64,000 bases of DNA from Halichoerus grypus (GCF_964656455.1 NC_135715.1:76831414-76895413); one strand, 5' to 3'; counted from the first letter of the stretch, positions 1 to 11,463 are shown. Program-made: numbers and translations. The notes: generated by a model not told the origin, from the sequence alone.

Positions 1-587
1 TAATACATACTTGGCTCATTTCTTATAGAAAAATTTTCCATATGTAGTTTGGAATGTACTGAATCCATTAATAACTGTCAGTTGGACTTTTCCGTGAATC
101 TAGTTTAAAATAGCAGAAGAGAATGCATACATGCAGCCATAACCTATGTTGTGTCTATTGAACTGCGATTCTTCCCCTTTCCAGAAATTTCTATTCCCCA
201 CTTTGCCCTTTCCACACAATCCCGATGAAACCAGCTATTCCTAGACATTACCTAAAAGTCTCCCCTCTGCCACTCTCACATGCCTGCGTGCTGAGCCCAC
301 ACGTTCCCGTGGAATGATCCTCACTCTGGGTCCTGTGGTTCTGCCTCGGGTGGCCCTGACCAGCGAAGTCATTGACATCACTGGAATGTCAGTGCTTATA
401 ATTTAACTGCATATTTAACACCTTGTTAAAGAAAAACAAATGAGAATTCATGCCTCCTTAGGTGCTATCCAGAAAAGATCAGCCTCAGTCAAGAGGCAAA
501 CAGGTTTATCACACAACCAGGAGGGGCAGAAACTTTGCCTTTATTAATAAAAGCGTAAATCAGATTCACAGCAGAGCCAGTTGGGTC

Positions 588-790
588 AGACGATAAGTCC
601 GGAGGACTCCGTGTGGTGTGAGGGGCTGGCCGTGTTCTGCCGTTGCCCCCCGGCTCTGGGCAGCCCGCGCTGGCAGAGGGCCTCCCAGGGCTCCCGCCCA
701 GGCTGACACGTGCAGGAGATGCCCTGGGCTGCGAGGCTGCCTCAACTGCTCTCTGTTCTTTTTGTTCTTCACGGGGTCTCTCCTTTCCCC
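588..790. other. small CpG-rich cluster
   Basis: About 200 bp of clearly GC-rich sequence lies in an AT-rich neighbourhood and carries roughly ten CpG dinucleotides. It is shorter than a normal CpG island. It could be a small regulatory element or the remnant of a GC-rich insertion. No TATA box, splice pattern or recognised protein accompanies it. Confidence 0.35.
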
Positions 791-818
791 AGACTCCAGA
801 TCTCTCCTTCTGCCTAGC

Positions 819-846
819 TTTTTTTTTTTTTTTCTTTCTTTCTTTC
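819..846. repeat. poly(T)/(CTTT)n tract
   Basis: A run of about 15 T is followed by three CTTT units. It directly follows the CpG-rich cluster. On the minus strand it would read as an A-rich tail, but I could not match the GC-rich neighbour to a known retroposed gene. Confidence 0.7.
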
Positions 847-1249
847 AAGCACAAAGCTGATGAAATCGTGCATTTTGAAGTATTACAGACTAAATATGCT
901 CCTATATTTAGGTCTGTGTACACTTTTGATAAATATTATAGGAAAAGGTCAGTGTTTTCCTTTAAGGAATGGGTTGCTATTATTGGGATTTCTGGCATCG
1001 GTGGGTTTGTATCAGAGTATTTTGCCGGGTGATTCAGGGAACCCACAGATAATTGTCTGCTACAGAACCAGTAAAATACAATCCCAAGGCCACAAACCCG
1101 TGGCCGCTGATTTTAACATACTTTTGTCCCTACATGATCCCGTGCAAGAAAACCATCGAGAGGCAGTGTGTCATCCAGGAACACTAGCGTGTACTAGGGG
1201 ACACTAGTTAGTGGGGATCTTTGGCTAATCTATGACCCCCACCCCCGGC

Positions 1250-1400
1250 TTCAGTTTCTTCACTTCTTGACGAGAATAGAAATAATAAATACTACCTCAC
1301 CAAGCTAGCATGAGGATCAGATGAGATCATGTATGCAGAAACTCATAGGAAAAGCTTAAAGCATCGTACAGGAAAATATAAAAGCATGGTTATTGCATTT
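1250..1400 (+). repeat. MIR SINE fragment
   Basis: The order CAGTTTCTTCA..., AATAATA...TACCTCA, ATGAGGATCAGATGAGAT and then the CTTAAAGCA region matches the 3' half of MIR in sense orientation. It is divergent, as expected for this old family. Confidence 0.65.
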
Positions 1401-1439
1401 CTGCTATCCTGGAAGGTAGAGCTACTTTCCCCATCCAAC

Positions 1440-1600
1440 ATCTGTAACCACATGGGGTAAGCACCATGCAGTTCTCTGTTTGACAGAAGGGGAAAGTGAG
1501 GCTCAGAGAGATTAAGTACCTGCCCAATGGCAATATTTGTAAGCCGGTCAGGCCAGGATTTCCACAGGTTTGGCTCTGTTCGGTGTGGCATTTGAAATAA
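1440..1600 (-). repeat. MIR SINE fragment
   Basis: The motif GAAAGTGAGGCTCAGAGAGATTAAGTACCTGCCCAA followed by CAGGCCAGGATTTC is, in pieces, the reverse complement of the MIR core and 5' body. It lies opposite to, and just beyond, the MIR piece at 1250-1400. Confidence 0.65.
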
Positions 1601-2949
1601 GGTCTGGGTCAGGCCAAAAAGTCAAGAAGTGTTTCCTTATTACATGAATGAATGAATGAATACAGGAAAATTCGTGCATAGATGCTAACTCTCCACACTC
1701 ATTTTGGAGCAAAAAGAGTCCAGAGAAACAGAAAGAAATAGGGTTTGGAGAAGTTGCTAAAAACCCGAGGAATTTCTGGGTGAAGAGTTTATGGCTTTAG
1801 TCTAATGCGGGCATCCATGGTTTTAACTTTGCTATTTTAACTCAGTACTGTATCAGGTGCATCCCTGATTGCCTGATGTCAGACAATATACATTTCCCAT
1901 CTCTCTCTAAATACTGCAGAGTGAACAGCGATTGTAGCCAGCAATGTGAACTGTGTTCTCTAACAGCCTTTCTCTCAACATTTGGAGTATAAGACACAAA
2001 AGCTTATCATACTTAGAAATACATAATAGCGGACAGTCTTTAAATTGCTGAACTAATTAAAGCACATTAGGTTCTCCTCTTCCTCAGCAACTGTATTTAC
2101 ATTAAAAGAAGAAAAAATGTTACAGCATTTTATTAAAAAAAAAACAGTTAACAATTACTGATATTTTGCATAGTATAAATTTGGGCTTATGAACCATCTT
2201 ACTAGTGATGTTTGTCATATAAATTTGTAGGCATTTATTGAAAAAGGTCTATTTTCTGTATGACATGTAACTAGAAACACAGTCTCATTTCAGTTCATTA
2301 AAAGAAAGATTTGCAGAGAGCACGGGTACTACCTTGGCATGGGGCACAGTGTGCCCTCTGGATCTGTAAATTGCATGTGCCTGGGAAAATGAGATGTAAT
2401 AAAAGTGAGTGCCGGAGTTGTCAAATAAAATTTATTGTATGAAGCTATCTAACTCAAAACTTTCCTACCAAAAACTCCTGGTGGATTGCCAAAAGCGAGC
2501 TTGAAGTATTAGGAAATCAAAAATATGTAGGTCAGTAGGAGCCAATAGGCCCTTATGGGCATCTCTTCTTCAAAGGAAGGTATTTTTTTGAAAATGTAAA
2601 GGATTATTTAGAAGGGATCATGTAGACATCTGAATAATTCCTTTACATGGCATCATTATTAAGTCTCTTGAATTCCAGAGCAGATTCGGGTTGACTGAAA
2701 AATTGATGAAAAAATTCCAAGGACTGAAAGAGAACAGAGTACAAATGCCTTCCCTCTTTAGTACCCCATTGCCAAACTAGATATCCTTTGTACCCCCTCC
2801 ACCTCCTCGCTTCTGGTAACCCCGCCAAGGCTTTCCACACACGCAGCAGGGTTTAGCCCTGCTCGAATGTGCTGGAGACCTCGGGAGCTGATCAGGAACC
2901 GGAGAGCTGTACACAAAAGGAGCAAATGGTTATTTATGGTGGAAGGTCA
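1601..2949. other. unique AT-rich noncoding sequence
   Basis: No recognised repeat, exon or RNA gene. It has short A and T runs, an ATGA tetranucleotide stretch near 1645-1660 and no extended reading frame of plausible composition. Confidence 0.45.
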
Positions 2950-3300
2950 CCTTGGGTGACATTTGCTATTGCACTGCTTCCCATCTAATCAGGGACAGCT
3001 AAAAAATAATGAAATCAACCCACTCTCGACACGGCAGATGACCTGCTAGAGTCCGCCCAAGTCTGAGTGACGCAAAGATTAATGGCACCATTATCAGGAG
3101 CTCACACAACACTATTAAACCGCCTCATCTGCCATTTTCATGGCCACGAGCTGCAGTTTGTGTAATGGAACCAAAAATGTCGCACCTCACAAGATGGATT
3201 TCTCTATGGAAATAGCATCGTGTCTTCAATCAGGTTTACTCTCAATCTGGGTGATCATTATTGTGAAGGGAGGTTGACCGGACCGAGAAGAATTAGAAAA
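2950..3300. promoter_or_regulatory. candidate conserved noncoding element (enhancer-like)
   Basis: This non-repetitive block combines TAAT homeodomain cores (AATAATGAAATCA, GATTAATGGCACCATTATCA), an E-box (CATCTG), a TGAGTGACGCAA AP-1/CRE-like motif and several retained CpGs in an otherwise AT-rich setting. Such dense, balanced motif content is typical of deeply conserved developmental enhancers. Conservation itself cannot be seen from one sequence, so this is inference. Confidence 0.35.
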
Positions 3301-3589
3301 TACACCTCTATAGCAGAGAGCGTGGTCTCTCTCCTCTGCTTTTTATAATTTGGTAGGGTGCAGAGAGACATGCAGATGAAATTCAGAGTAAGAAATCATT
3401 AATTCTCTCCCCGTGTCCACTTTGGCGTGGTTTGGGTAAACACAAAGTCTTAGGCTTAATTTCCTGATTGTCAAATTGATTCATCTTTTACTCTAAGAAA
3501 CTTTGGAGTTGTACGGTAAAGGCACTAATGAAAGAGCATCTCTAAATAATGTTGAATTTGTTACATTTAGAGATAACGCAAATATACCA

Positions 3590-3675
3590 CGTGTTATGAT
3601 TACACATATGTACATATATATGTATACACTTCCATATACATCCATAAACATATACATGCACATATGTATATAGTT
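3590..3675. repeat. TA/CA-rich low-complexity tract
   Basis: An irregular TACATATA/CATATG-type run resembling a decayed alternating purine-pyrimidine microsatellite. Confidence 0.6.
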
Positions 3676-4394
3676 AAGGGTCTGGGAGGAGTTTTGGGGT
3701 TGGGGGGAGAGTGAATGATTGACAAAATGGAATTGGCCTCCAGCAACTTCCCTCTTGTGGTACCTCTGTGTTCCTGTGTGGAATATTATTCTAGGGCCTG
3801 TGTTAAGATACACAGTGGTTGAAACTATTAGAAAAATAAAAAGTGGGCTCTGGTTCTAGATATTTTAATGTCTTAAACTAGACTAATAACAGAAACAGAG
3901 AAAACTTACAACTCTGGTTTTAGGCTTAAAAGTAAATTTAAAAGTGTTCTGTGGCTTAAACGCCAGTGGGAGCAGAAAGCTCAGGAGCCCTTCACCCCCC
4001 CAGCCACCACCAGCAGGGGCACACGGCGTCTGGTAGTCGGACTGCGGCATCTGTCAAGTAAAGGCCACTTTTTAATTGGGCAAAGGAATGGTGCACAGAG
4101 AGTGTTTGAAGCTCTCTTTAGGATCTGTTTATTGTGGGCAGTGCCCTGTGGTCACTACCAGATTTGGGATTTCCGTCTGTGAAGCACACAGCCATGTGTC
4201 GCTTGGGACAAGCTGTGTTGGAAATTATTCTCTCTTTCTCTGTGTTTGTCTTCTCTGTACTTCCCTTCCTTCTGGTAAGCCCATCAAATATGTCATAATA
4301 CCTGCACACTAAATGAAAAGAGAGACAGAGAGAGAATATGATCTAAGTGGTGGCACCTTCCTGCCCCCTGAAAAGTTTCCTTTATTTAAAATTC
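3676..4394. other. unique noncoding sequence
   Basis: No family recognised. A C-rich patch lies at 3990-4030. The open frames at 4076-4312 occur on both strands and have no recognisable domain. Confidence 0.4.
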
Positions 4395-4650
4395 AGCAGA
4401 GAGGCTTCCCCTCCAGGACGTCCTTCTGACCGCTCTCACTGGTCCTGGAAGGCCCTCTCTGCTTCCACAACAGTCTCTGCCCGTCTCCACTGTGCTCTAC
4501 GTCTACATTTGACTCTGGCTCCCACACTGGACCGCCAGTTCATAGATTATTAGGGCGATGCCTCATCCTTCTTTGTATTTCCAGGAAGATCTTTATTTTT
4601 CCTTGCCACAGGGAACACAATAAATATCTGTTACATTATCTGAAGAAGCA
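4395..4650 (+). repeat. L2 LINE 3' end
   Basis: The order CTTCCCCTCCAGGACGTCC, a T/C-rich middle, CTTTGTATTTCCAGGAA and ACACAATAAATATCTGTT follows the L2 3' end in sense orientation, including the terminal 'number of days' type AATAAATATNTGTT motif. Confidence 0.55.
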
Positions 4651-5449
4651 AAAGTCAAACTATTAACAATTTAAGAGGTAGTTGTTGGTGGCTAAGGAAG
4701 TTCCCTACATGGATGGGATGCACGATAGATTTCTTGGTGGGAACTCTGAGAGCAATCGACTCATGCTGAGACGTAGCTGGAAAGCGGGGGTGAAACACGA
4801 GTGGGAGGAAGCCCGTGTGGAGGGAGGTGGTTTACAAAACCATCCCCCAGGACTCTGCCTCCTGGAACTTCTTCTCCAGAAATGGCTCTTTTCTGTCTTT
4901 ACCTACTTGTAACCCCCGCAGGCCACGTTCCTCTCTTCTCCACTCCATCTCTCACTCTCGGCCTTAACCCAAGGCTGACTGGCCCGAAGATGGTGTAGGA
5001 AGACAGTGACGAGAGGTCCTAATAAGGACTGATGCATCCATCTCTGTTCTATCTCTGTCTGTGACTTAAAGTAGTCCAGGATTGCTCTGAGAATGTATAC
5101 ACACAAAACTCTGTGTGTGTGTGTGTGTGTGTGTGGCGGAGGGAGAGGCGGGAAGAGGCACAGGGAGATCCCTGGGGGCGAGGCCCTCTCAGGCAGCCCA
5201 CCTCTGCCCCGGCAGCCTGGTTCACCCAGCCCTTCGCCTGCCCTCCTCATCGCCGCACCAGCCCGAGCTCGATGTGTATGCCCCTTTCCCACAGTCACCC
5301 CTGCCCGTGATAATAAAGACAACTGAGAAGTTACACTCCTGACAAACAAGTGCTATGAACATAACCTAGAAAGACATGTCAGGGCTGGGGATTCGCTCAT
5401 GGCAAGGATCTTTACCCCCAAATACGTAAGGACGATGTAAAAGTACCAG
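4651..5449. other. unique noncoding sequence with a microsatellite
   Basis: No gene or transposon recognised. It holds a GT microsatellite (5112-5135) followed by a GC-rich patch to about 5300. Open frames here run through the GT repeat in several frames and are not convincing. Confidence 0.4.
5112..5135. repeat. (GT)n microsatellite
   Basis: About twelve uninterrupted TG units, followed at once by a GC-rich patch. Likely length-polymorphic. Confidence 0.9.
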
Positions 5450-5615
5450 GTATTGGGCATATACTATATGCCAGACTCTGCTTAGTGCCTCAAATGCATT
5501 ATCTCATATAATCCGCACAGTTACACTTTCAAAGATGAGATCATGGAAACTTAAGGCACTTGAGTCAACCTTCCTGGGGATACATCCGTAATGAGAAATC
5601 CAAATCCAGCCCCGT
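5450..5615 (-). repeat. MIR SINE fragment
   Basis: The order ACTATATGCCAGACTCTGC, ATTATCTCATATAATCC, AAAGATGAGATCATGGAAACTTAAGGC and CCCAAAGCTTGCGAT (broken here) is the reverse complement of MIR from its 3' end towards the core. Confidence 0.65.
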
Positions 5616-6037
5616 CAGGCCCAAAGCTTGCGATTTTTACAACAGGCAACACCGTTGGGGTCTGGCAGGTGTTTTAAAGGCTCTCTTCCTGTTGTGTATA
5701 AAACATTTCTCTGATTATTACAAATGCCATTTAGTGCTGTGTATTTCTTTGATTCACATATCATCAATAAAGGTTTAATACGGGTACTAATACAACTTCC
5801 TTTGCCAAACTTGTTTTAAAGACATGAAAAACTCTGAGTGTATCTACTTAGAATAGCTTATTGCCCAACTAGCTTTCATAAATAATTTACTTTGGTTTTT
5901 CTCCCCAGGTTCCTTGTAACTTAAAATATTTTAATCTTTTATTAGCCTAGAGGTCCAAACTTTCAGAAGGTCAATATCATAATTAGCAAGCTAATACATT
6001 TGGAGGGTAAGATGGTCATGTCAGAAAACATGTCTAG
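5616..6037. other. unique noncoding sequence
   Basis: AT-rich, with no recognised family or exon. Confidence 0.4.
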
Positions 6038-6462
6038 GGACGCCTGGGTGGTGCAGTCGGTTAAGCATCTGACTTTTGGTTTTGGCTCAGGTCATGATCT
6101 CATGGGTTGTGAGATCAAGCCCTGCTTCGGGCTCCACACTCAGTGGGGATTCTGCTTGAAGTTTCTCTCCCTTTGCCCCTTGCCCCACACACTATCTCTC
6201 TTTCTCTCATTCTCTCTCTCCAATAAATAAATAAATCTTTTTTTAAAAGATTTTATTTATTCATTTTGAAAGAGACAGAGAAAGCACAAGCAGGGGGGAA
6301 AGGCAGAGGGAGAGGGAGAAACAGACTCCCCGCTGAGCTGGGAGCCTGACTTGGGGCTCAATCCCAGGACCTGGAGATCATGACCTGAGCTGAAGGCAGA
6401 TGCTTAACCATCTGAGCCACCCAAGCACCCCAAAAAATAAATAAATCTTAAAAAAAAAAAAC
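6038..6462 (+). mobile_element. CAN-SINE, split by a nested SINE
   Basis: The head GGGACGCCTGGGTGGTGCAG, the tRNA-derived body with GGTCATGATCTCA, and the CT-rich 3' region are complete to about 6238. The (AAAT)n-CTT tail resumes at about 6436-6462. A second SINE in opposite orientation sits inside the tail. The tRNA-like promoter boxes belong to the SINE and are not a tRNA gene. Confidence 0.9.
6239..6435 (-). mobile_element. CAN-SINE nested in another SINE tail
   Basis: It reads AAGATTTTATTTATT... through to GAGCCACCCAAGCACCCC, the reverse complement of a whole CAN-SINE. It is flanked by AATAAATAAATCTT on both sides (ending 6238, and 6436-6449), which is the target-site duplication made from the host SINE tail. 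The result is a tail-to-tail inverted pair. Confidence 0.9.
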
Positions 6463-6639
6463 ATTCACTTACCTGAGACAGGTTGAATATTCTGTTTCTT
6501 CACATCAACATTGACCAAAATAATTAGTTCTTCGTAGCTGCAATACCCCATTTTCCTGCAATTTTAGTAACATTACTAGTAGCAAGCATGTTTTGAGCGG
6601 TTACTGTTTCCCAAACACTCTGCAATGGATGTTTGGTCT

Positions 6640-6830
6640 CAGTTTGCGTTGTAGAGTCAGACTTCTGGTGAAATCCAAGGTCAACCCCTTGGGTGCTGGG
6701 AGGACTGGGACTAGCACATAATTTCTCTGTGCCTCAATGTTCCTGTTTCTCTCATGAGGCTGTTGTATGGATGCAGTGAAGCACTCAGACAGTGTTAATA
6801 AATAATGCTAGGTCAATCTATATCAATACC
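6640..6830 (+). repeat. MIR SINE fragment
   Basis: GTAGAGTCAGACTTCTGGTGAAATC..., TTTCTCTGTGCCTCAATGTTCC, ATGAGGCTGTTGTATGGATG and the GTTAATAAATAATG end follow the MIR consensus order in sense. Confidence 0.6.
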
Positions 6831-7028
6831 TGTTACCAAACGTTATTTGGTAATTAATGACTTAGGCATTCGATCCAGGTATAAATTTTGACCACATAGA
6901 TATATAGAATTTAAAATATTCTACTGGCATCCAAAATCAGCTGTATTTACTGATGATCAATATAAAGGCATAATGTATTCCTTCCTCAAAATCACCTACA
7001 GGGTGATTTTCTAATCATTCTGCTTTGC

Positions 7029-7031
7029 TGT

Positions 7032-7063
<32 letters not shown>
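7029..7063. repeat. (GT)n microsatellite
   Basis: A TG repeat of about 17 units with one interruption near its start. Confidence 0.9.
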
Positions 7064-7068
<5 letters not shown>

Positions 7069-8389
7069 GTTATCAAACTATTTTGGTTGGTCTCTTAGGT
7101 GAAATGTGAGTATGGTATACAAACTGCGTTCTAATTTAGGGAGGTGTTTAATGCTCTGAAAGAACAAACTCTCCTGTTTGTTCCCTGTGAGCAGGGAGGG
7201 AGCAGGGCGGAGAGCAGCTCTTTGTCAGAGGCCAGCATGTGTGGGGGACAGAGCTGGAGCTGCTGGTGACTTACCCAGGCCACCCACGGCCAGAAAGCAC
7301 ACTGGGAGTGAGTGTAACTTAAGACCCTGGAATAAGCCAAGTAGCATTAAAAACACTTAGTTTAAGGGACTAACTGAATGATTCCATCTTTTGGTTTATT
7401 CCCAGAACTTCCCTGAATCTGAAACTCCACAGCCAAAGCTAGAATATGGGCGAAGGTGGGTTTGGAGAGTTTGCTACCAGGATCCTGCCAGAGATAAAAT
7501 CCTATGGATAACACCCTTCCCTAAATTGTAGCAGGATCTTTGGGACCCTAATTCCCATGCTGGGTTGGGGGAATAGTGGGTTGTCACAAGAGTGTGAAGC
7601 TCAGACATTTCAGCTATTCCGTGTGTTGAGGAGAAAAATTATATAGCTCATCTTGGCTTGTTGCTCTCGGTGGCTGTTTTTAAAAATAAATCAATAAGAA
7701 TACCACTCTAGAAGAGGGACGAATAATTGCTAGGTGCATTACGTTTCCCTGCACCAAAATGGAACTTTGGCCATTAATCTGAAATATGAAACATAGGTGT
7801 GTGTCCTCTTACTGCCAGATTCTTTTCAATGTCATAAGAAAAAAAAAAAGTTTTCTCTATAATGAGTTAAAAGAAGGAATTTCAGAAAATAGTTTCGGTT
7901 CATGTTTCCCTGACCTGAGATTTCTCTGGTTTACTCTACTGTTTGATTCTTTTTTTAAGGTAGTTATCACTATCTTTTAGGAGAAAACATTTTCCTGATC
8001 ATCCAGAAGTGATTTGGGACAGGAAATCAGCCCTGACATCAGGTAGAAGCTATTGGGAGGAAATTGAATGGATTTGAGCCCATATGCCTGGGCATGTTTT
8101 ATTTTGGGCTAAATCAGGAAAGAGGTTTATTCATGTACTCCAGTGAACATGCACAGGATTTTAGGAAATGGTTAATCTTTTGTTAAAATTCATGGTCTTC
8201 TGGGATTATATGGTCATTCATTACAGGTATTGAAGCAAAAACTAAATTTGGCTGTATTGTGAAGTTTGGCGCATTCAATTGGAAAAATCTTAATGATCAA
8301 GCAACCATGTGTTTTTACTCAGATATGTTTTATGACATAGCTGTAAAATCTTGTCTCAAATAGACCTACCACAGCCCTGCATTGTTTCA
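7064..8389. other. unique noncoding sequence
   Basis: No recognised repeat or exon. Composition is mixed, with a modest GC-rich patch at 7180-7310. Confidence 0.4.
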
Positions 8390-8700
8390 CAGACAGTAAT
8401 AAGACTCACTTCTAAAATGCCTTTGTATTAAGACTAAAAGACTGATGAAAAGTAGAGAGCTTCACACAGGAATTATTTATGGCTTCTTTATGACTAACAC
8501 CAAGGATCCTAACAACACTGCGCAAGCCTGAGTGTTAGCTTCAAGTCTGTAGAAATCACAGCAATGAGTGTGCGACAACAGTTCAAAGTCTGCCCGCCTG
8601 GGCCACTATTAACAACTGTGTCTAAAGGTTTCTAAGTTGGCACAAATAAAGGTCCAGAAGGATTAAAGCAAGATATGTTGGCTACCAATCTCGAAAGAGT
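8390..8700. promoter_or_regulatory. candidate conserved noncoding block
   Basis: A non-repetitive stretch with several retained CpGs (CTGCGCAAG, GTGTGCGACA, GCCCGCC) among AT-rich motif-like words such as GAATTATTTATGG and GCACAAATAAAGGTC. The motif density is enhancer-like. Only cross-species alignment can confirm it. Confidence 0.22.
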
Positions 8701-8775
8701 ATTTTTCATAACATTTGAAGGGAAAAAAGGAATATATTGTTGTTTTGATTCTCTCTGCAGAGAAAAAAAAAATAT

Positions 8776-8970
8776 TTTTTTAAGATTTTATTTATTCATT
8801 TAACAGAGAGAGAGAGTGAGCACACAAGCAGGGGGGAGCGGCGGAAGTAGAGGGGAGAAGCACGCTCCAAGCTGAGCAGGGAGCCCGACTGGGGGCTCGA
8901 TCCAAGGACCCTGGGATTGTGACCTGAACCAAAGGCAGACGCTTAACTGACTGAAACACCCAGGCACCCC
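8776..8970 (-). mobile_element. CAN-SINE
   Basis: A complete minus-strand copy from AAGATTTTATTTATTCATTT to AACACCCAGGCACCCC. A-rich flanks (GAAAAAAAA / GAAAAAAGAA) could be the target-site duplication. Confidence 0.9.
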
Positions 8971-9424
8971 GAAAAAAGAATCCTTTTAAAGACATACTAT
9001 AAAAATTGTAGAATTTCTTGTCTTTAGGGGAAGAAGATCTGTAAACTGTGACCAAGTAAATGTATTAATCTAATAAAAATTAACATATAGTCAAACTACA
9101 TATGACTTTTTCTAATGTGATACAATTTTGAAACTTTCTGCCTTTTAGCTTTCTTATCAATTCCCCATAATTTATTTTCACACGGAATTCTCAAAAATTA
9201 TCCCCAAGGTAAGGAACTAGGATGACTATTCACAAGTGGTCAACAGCTGACCTTCATTTTTTACTTTAGATTCACTTAAGGTATGGTCCCATCTTTCATC
9301 CCAAAGCTCAGTTGTCACTGGGAAAATGTCATGAAGAAATTTTCTGAAATTTCTAGAATACCAGCTTCACTTTTATCCCCTCCAGATACCAAAGATAAAT
9401 GCTGAAAAATCATTTTATGCATGT

Positions 9425-9490
9425 AATATTTACTCAAAACATTTAGTGAATATCTACTATATTCTAGTCACTGTTTTAAGGGCTAGCTTA
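9425..9490 (-). repeat. L2 3'-end fragment
   Basis: The run 'AAACATTTAGTGAATATCTACTATATTCTAGTCACTGTTTTAAGGG', in pieces, is the reverse complement of the L2 3' terminus. Short and divergent. Confidence 0.45.
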
Positions 9491-9544
9491 TATTTTGGCA
9501 TTCATCATATACTAACACTAGAAGCTGATTTGTTATCAATTAAG

Positions 9545-9660
9545 ATTTGAGATTGTGTTGGCAATGGGGACCATGCCTTACACACCTTTGAATCCTTCCC
9601 TGTTCATAGCACAGTTAACAGCATTATACTTAATGGATGTTAAATTAAGATTTACTTGAG
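9545..9660 (+). repeat. L2 3'-end fragment
   Basis: GGGGACCATGCCTTACACACC, ATAGCACAGTTAACAGC and ATGGATGTTAAATTAAG follow the L2 3' end in sense, opposite to the preceding fragment. Confidence 0.5.
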
Positions 9661-9826
9661 TGATGAAAAACAAAAATAAGTGAGAGTCTTTTCTCTGAAG
9701 TGGAGTATTATGCAAAGTCAAATCAAGCAGGCTTTTAAAGCACACTTTTGAACTATATACGTGATACTCTGAATTGACTCCTAAACTTACATGGGAACTT
9801 GCGTCTCACAAAGTAAAATTATTAAT

Positions 9827-10158
9827 TGTCATGGTTGTTGAAGTCCCTTCCAAAATTCATATGTTGGAGTCCTAGCCCCCAGTACCTCAGAATGTGACTG
9901 TATTTGGAGAGAGGGCCTTTAAAAAAGGGATTCAGTTTGAACAAAAGTCATGAGGGTGGGCCTCATCCAATACAGACAGAAGGAAGACCGTGTGAAGATG
10001 AGGAGCTGGCCATCTGTAAGGCAAGGAGAGAGGACACTGATCCTGGCAACATCTTGACTGTGGACTTTTAGCCTCCAGAGCTGTAAGAAAATGAATTTCT
10101 GTTATTTAAACCACCCAGTCTGTGGTACTTTGCTACAGCAGCCCTAGGAAACTAATGA
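9827..10158 (+). mobile_element. solitary MaLR/ERVL-type LTR
   Basis: The order CCAAAATTCATATGTTGGAGTCC, CTCAGAATGTGACTGTATTTGG, TCATGAGGGTGGGCC, TTTTAGCCTCCAGAGCTG, CACCCAGTCTGTGGTA and CAGCCCTAGGAAACTAATGA matches the mammalian MLT-class LTR. No internal retroviral sequence is attached. The exact subfamily was not assigned. Confidence 0.6.
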
Positions 10159-10159
10159 A

Positions 10160-11460
10160 CTAATATTACACTTGATTTCATCTTTTGAAATATGCATAAA
10201 AAGACTTTGAATCCAACATTCATTTCTTTCCTTTATTTTTTCCTCAGCTACCTTATTTGTATCTATATGTGTATCTGTGCACATGGATGATAAGTTAAAC
10301 TTTATAAAGAGCAGCTCCTACATTTATCCATCTTATGAGAGATAGTTAAGGTTAAAGTTTTGAGCTCCAGTCTTTTCCTGTGGAGATCTGGCTATGATCA
10401 GTGTGATGATGTTCTTCATTTGTACAAAGGGCAGAGGGCCAGAGCATGATGGATAACTGTGAAGACATTGTACTGGTGCAGAGAGCATTTAGTATGCTAA
10501 ATAGTGTTTTATTTTATTTTATTATTTCATTTTATTATTTTTAGTTTCACTTTGTAGAATTCTATTTTAAAGTCAACTAGTCTTCCAAGCATAGACATAA
10601 GTTTCTTAAGAATGAGCTAACTTTGGTGGAGTCATTGAAATGAGTAAACTTAGTTTGACAATGTTGAACCCTTTGAACTGATAAGCAATAATCCAGAAAG
10701 CTTTGTTAGAGACATTATGCACCCAGAAAATGCACAAATTTGACGGAGGAAAAAGAACCATCAAATAAATTCTATGCAAAAAAGTGCTGATTACAGCTAC
10801 AGTTAGGCTCTTTTATATTCTATCTGAGACCATCCCACCACACTCAGGTGAATGCACTTGGGTATAGAGGCAGTGTGTCTGCAAACTCTTCTGATTGGGC
10901 CACTTAGTTCCCAGTAACATCCTGATGCATTGCTCCCTTACAAAAACAACAAAAACACGTAGCCCAGCAAAAAGCAAGAATGTACTCCTATGTCTGGAGG
11001 TCTTTGGAAATCATGCAGGAAAGCTCATATCATAAACCAGAGTCCGCATCTCCACTCTCTTCCTCAATCTCTAAGGGAATCTTGGTTGGAGGATTGAGAA
11101 TACAGCTGTTGAAAATATCTCAGTTTAGCAATACAGAGGAATTGTGGTAAGACATACAAGAAAGGAAAGTGCTTTTATCAGGTCGGTATCTGTAGAGTTA
11201 GTGTAGAAGTTCAGTGAGGCCTGATGAGCGTTGTGGCTTGAAGAAGAATATTACTAAAATCCTTCAAATACTTCATCCATCCTTCCCTGAATATGACTTG
11301 TCTTTGATCCAAATTTAATCCATTACCCAGACTTACTGGTTCTTTCACTACAGGGTTTCCTGTGCCTGTTCCTGACACTCTATTCTTTGTTTCACCGTTA
11401 AACTTCTAGAACATTCCCCTGCCTCTCCTGACATCTGGACCCAGTGGCTTAAGCCACAGT
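10160..11460. other. unique noncoding sequence
   Basis: No recognised gene or repeat apart from a T/A-rich low-complexity patch at 10505-10545. Confidence 0.4.
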
Positions 11461-11463
11461 TTA

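Larger units (their letters stand above)
1..1249. other. unique noncoding sequence, no gene seen
   Basis: I recognise no repeat family or exon here. A short GC-rich CpG cluster (588-790) and a T/CTTT tract (819-846) stand out and are listed separately. The open frames across 489-1207 overlap on both strands and have low-complexity content, including a lysine run read from the T tract. They look like chance frames. Confidence 0.5.

Noticed and set aside
489..923. 144-codon minus-strand open frame
   Set aside because: It runs through the T/CTTT tract (giving poly-lysine) and a GC-rich patch, overlaps equally long frames on the other strand and has no recognisable domain.
5093..5349. Several open frames on both strands
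   Set aside because: They are produced by the GT microsatellite and the GC-rich patch next to it.
6041..6120. tRNA-like internal promoter boxes in CAN-SINEs
   Set aside because: These are the tRNA-derived heads of SINEs. The clover-leaf is degraded and followed by the SINE body, so they are not tRNA genes.
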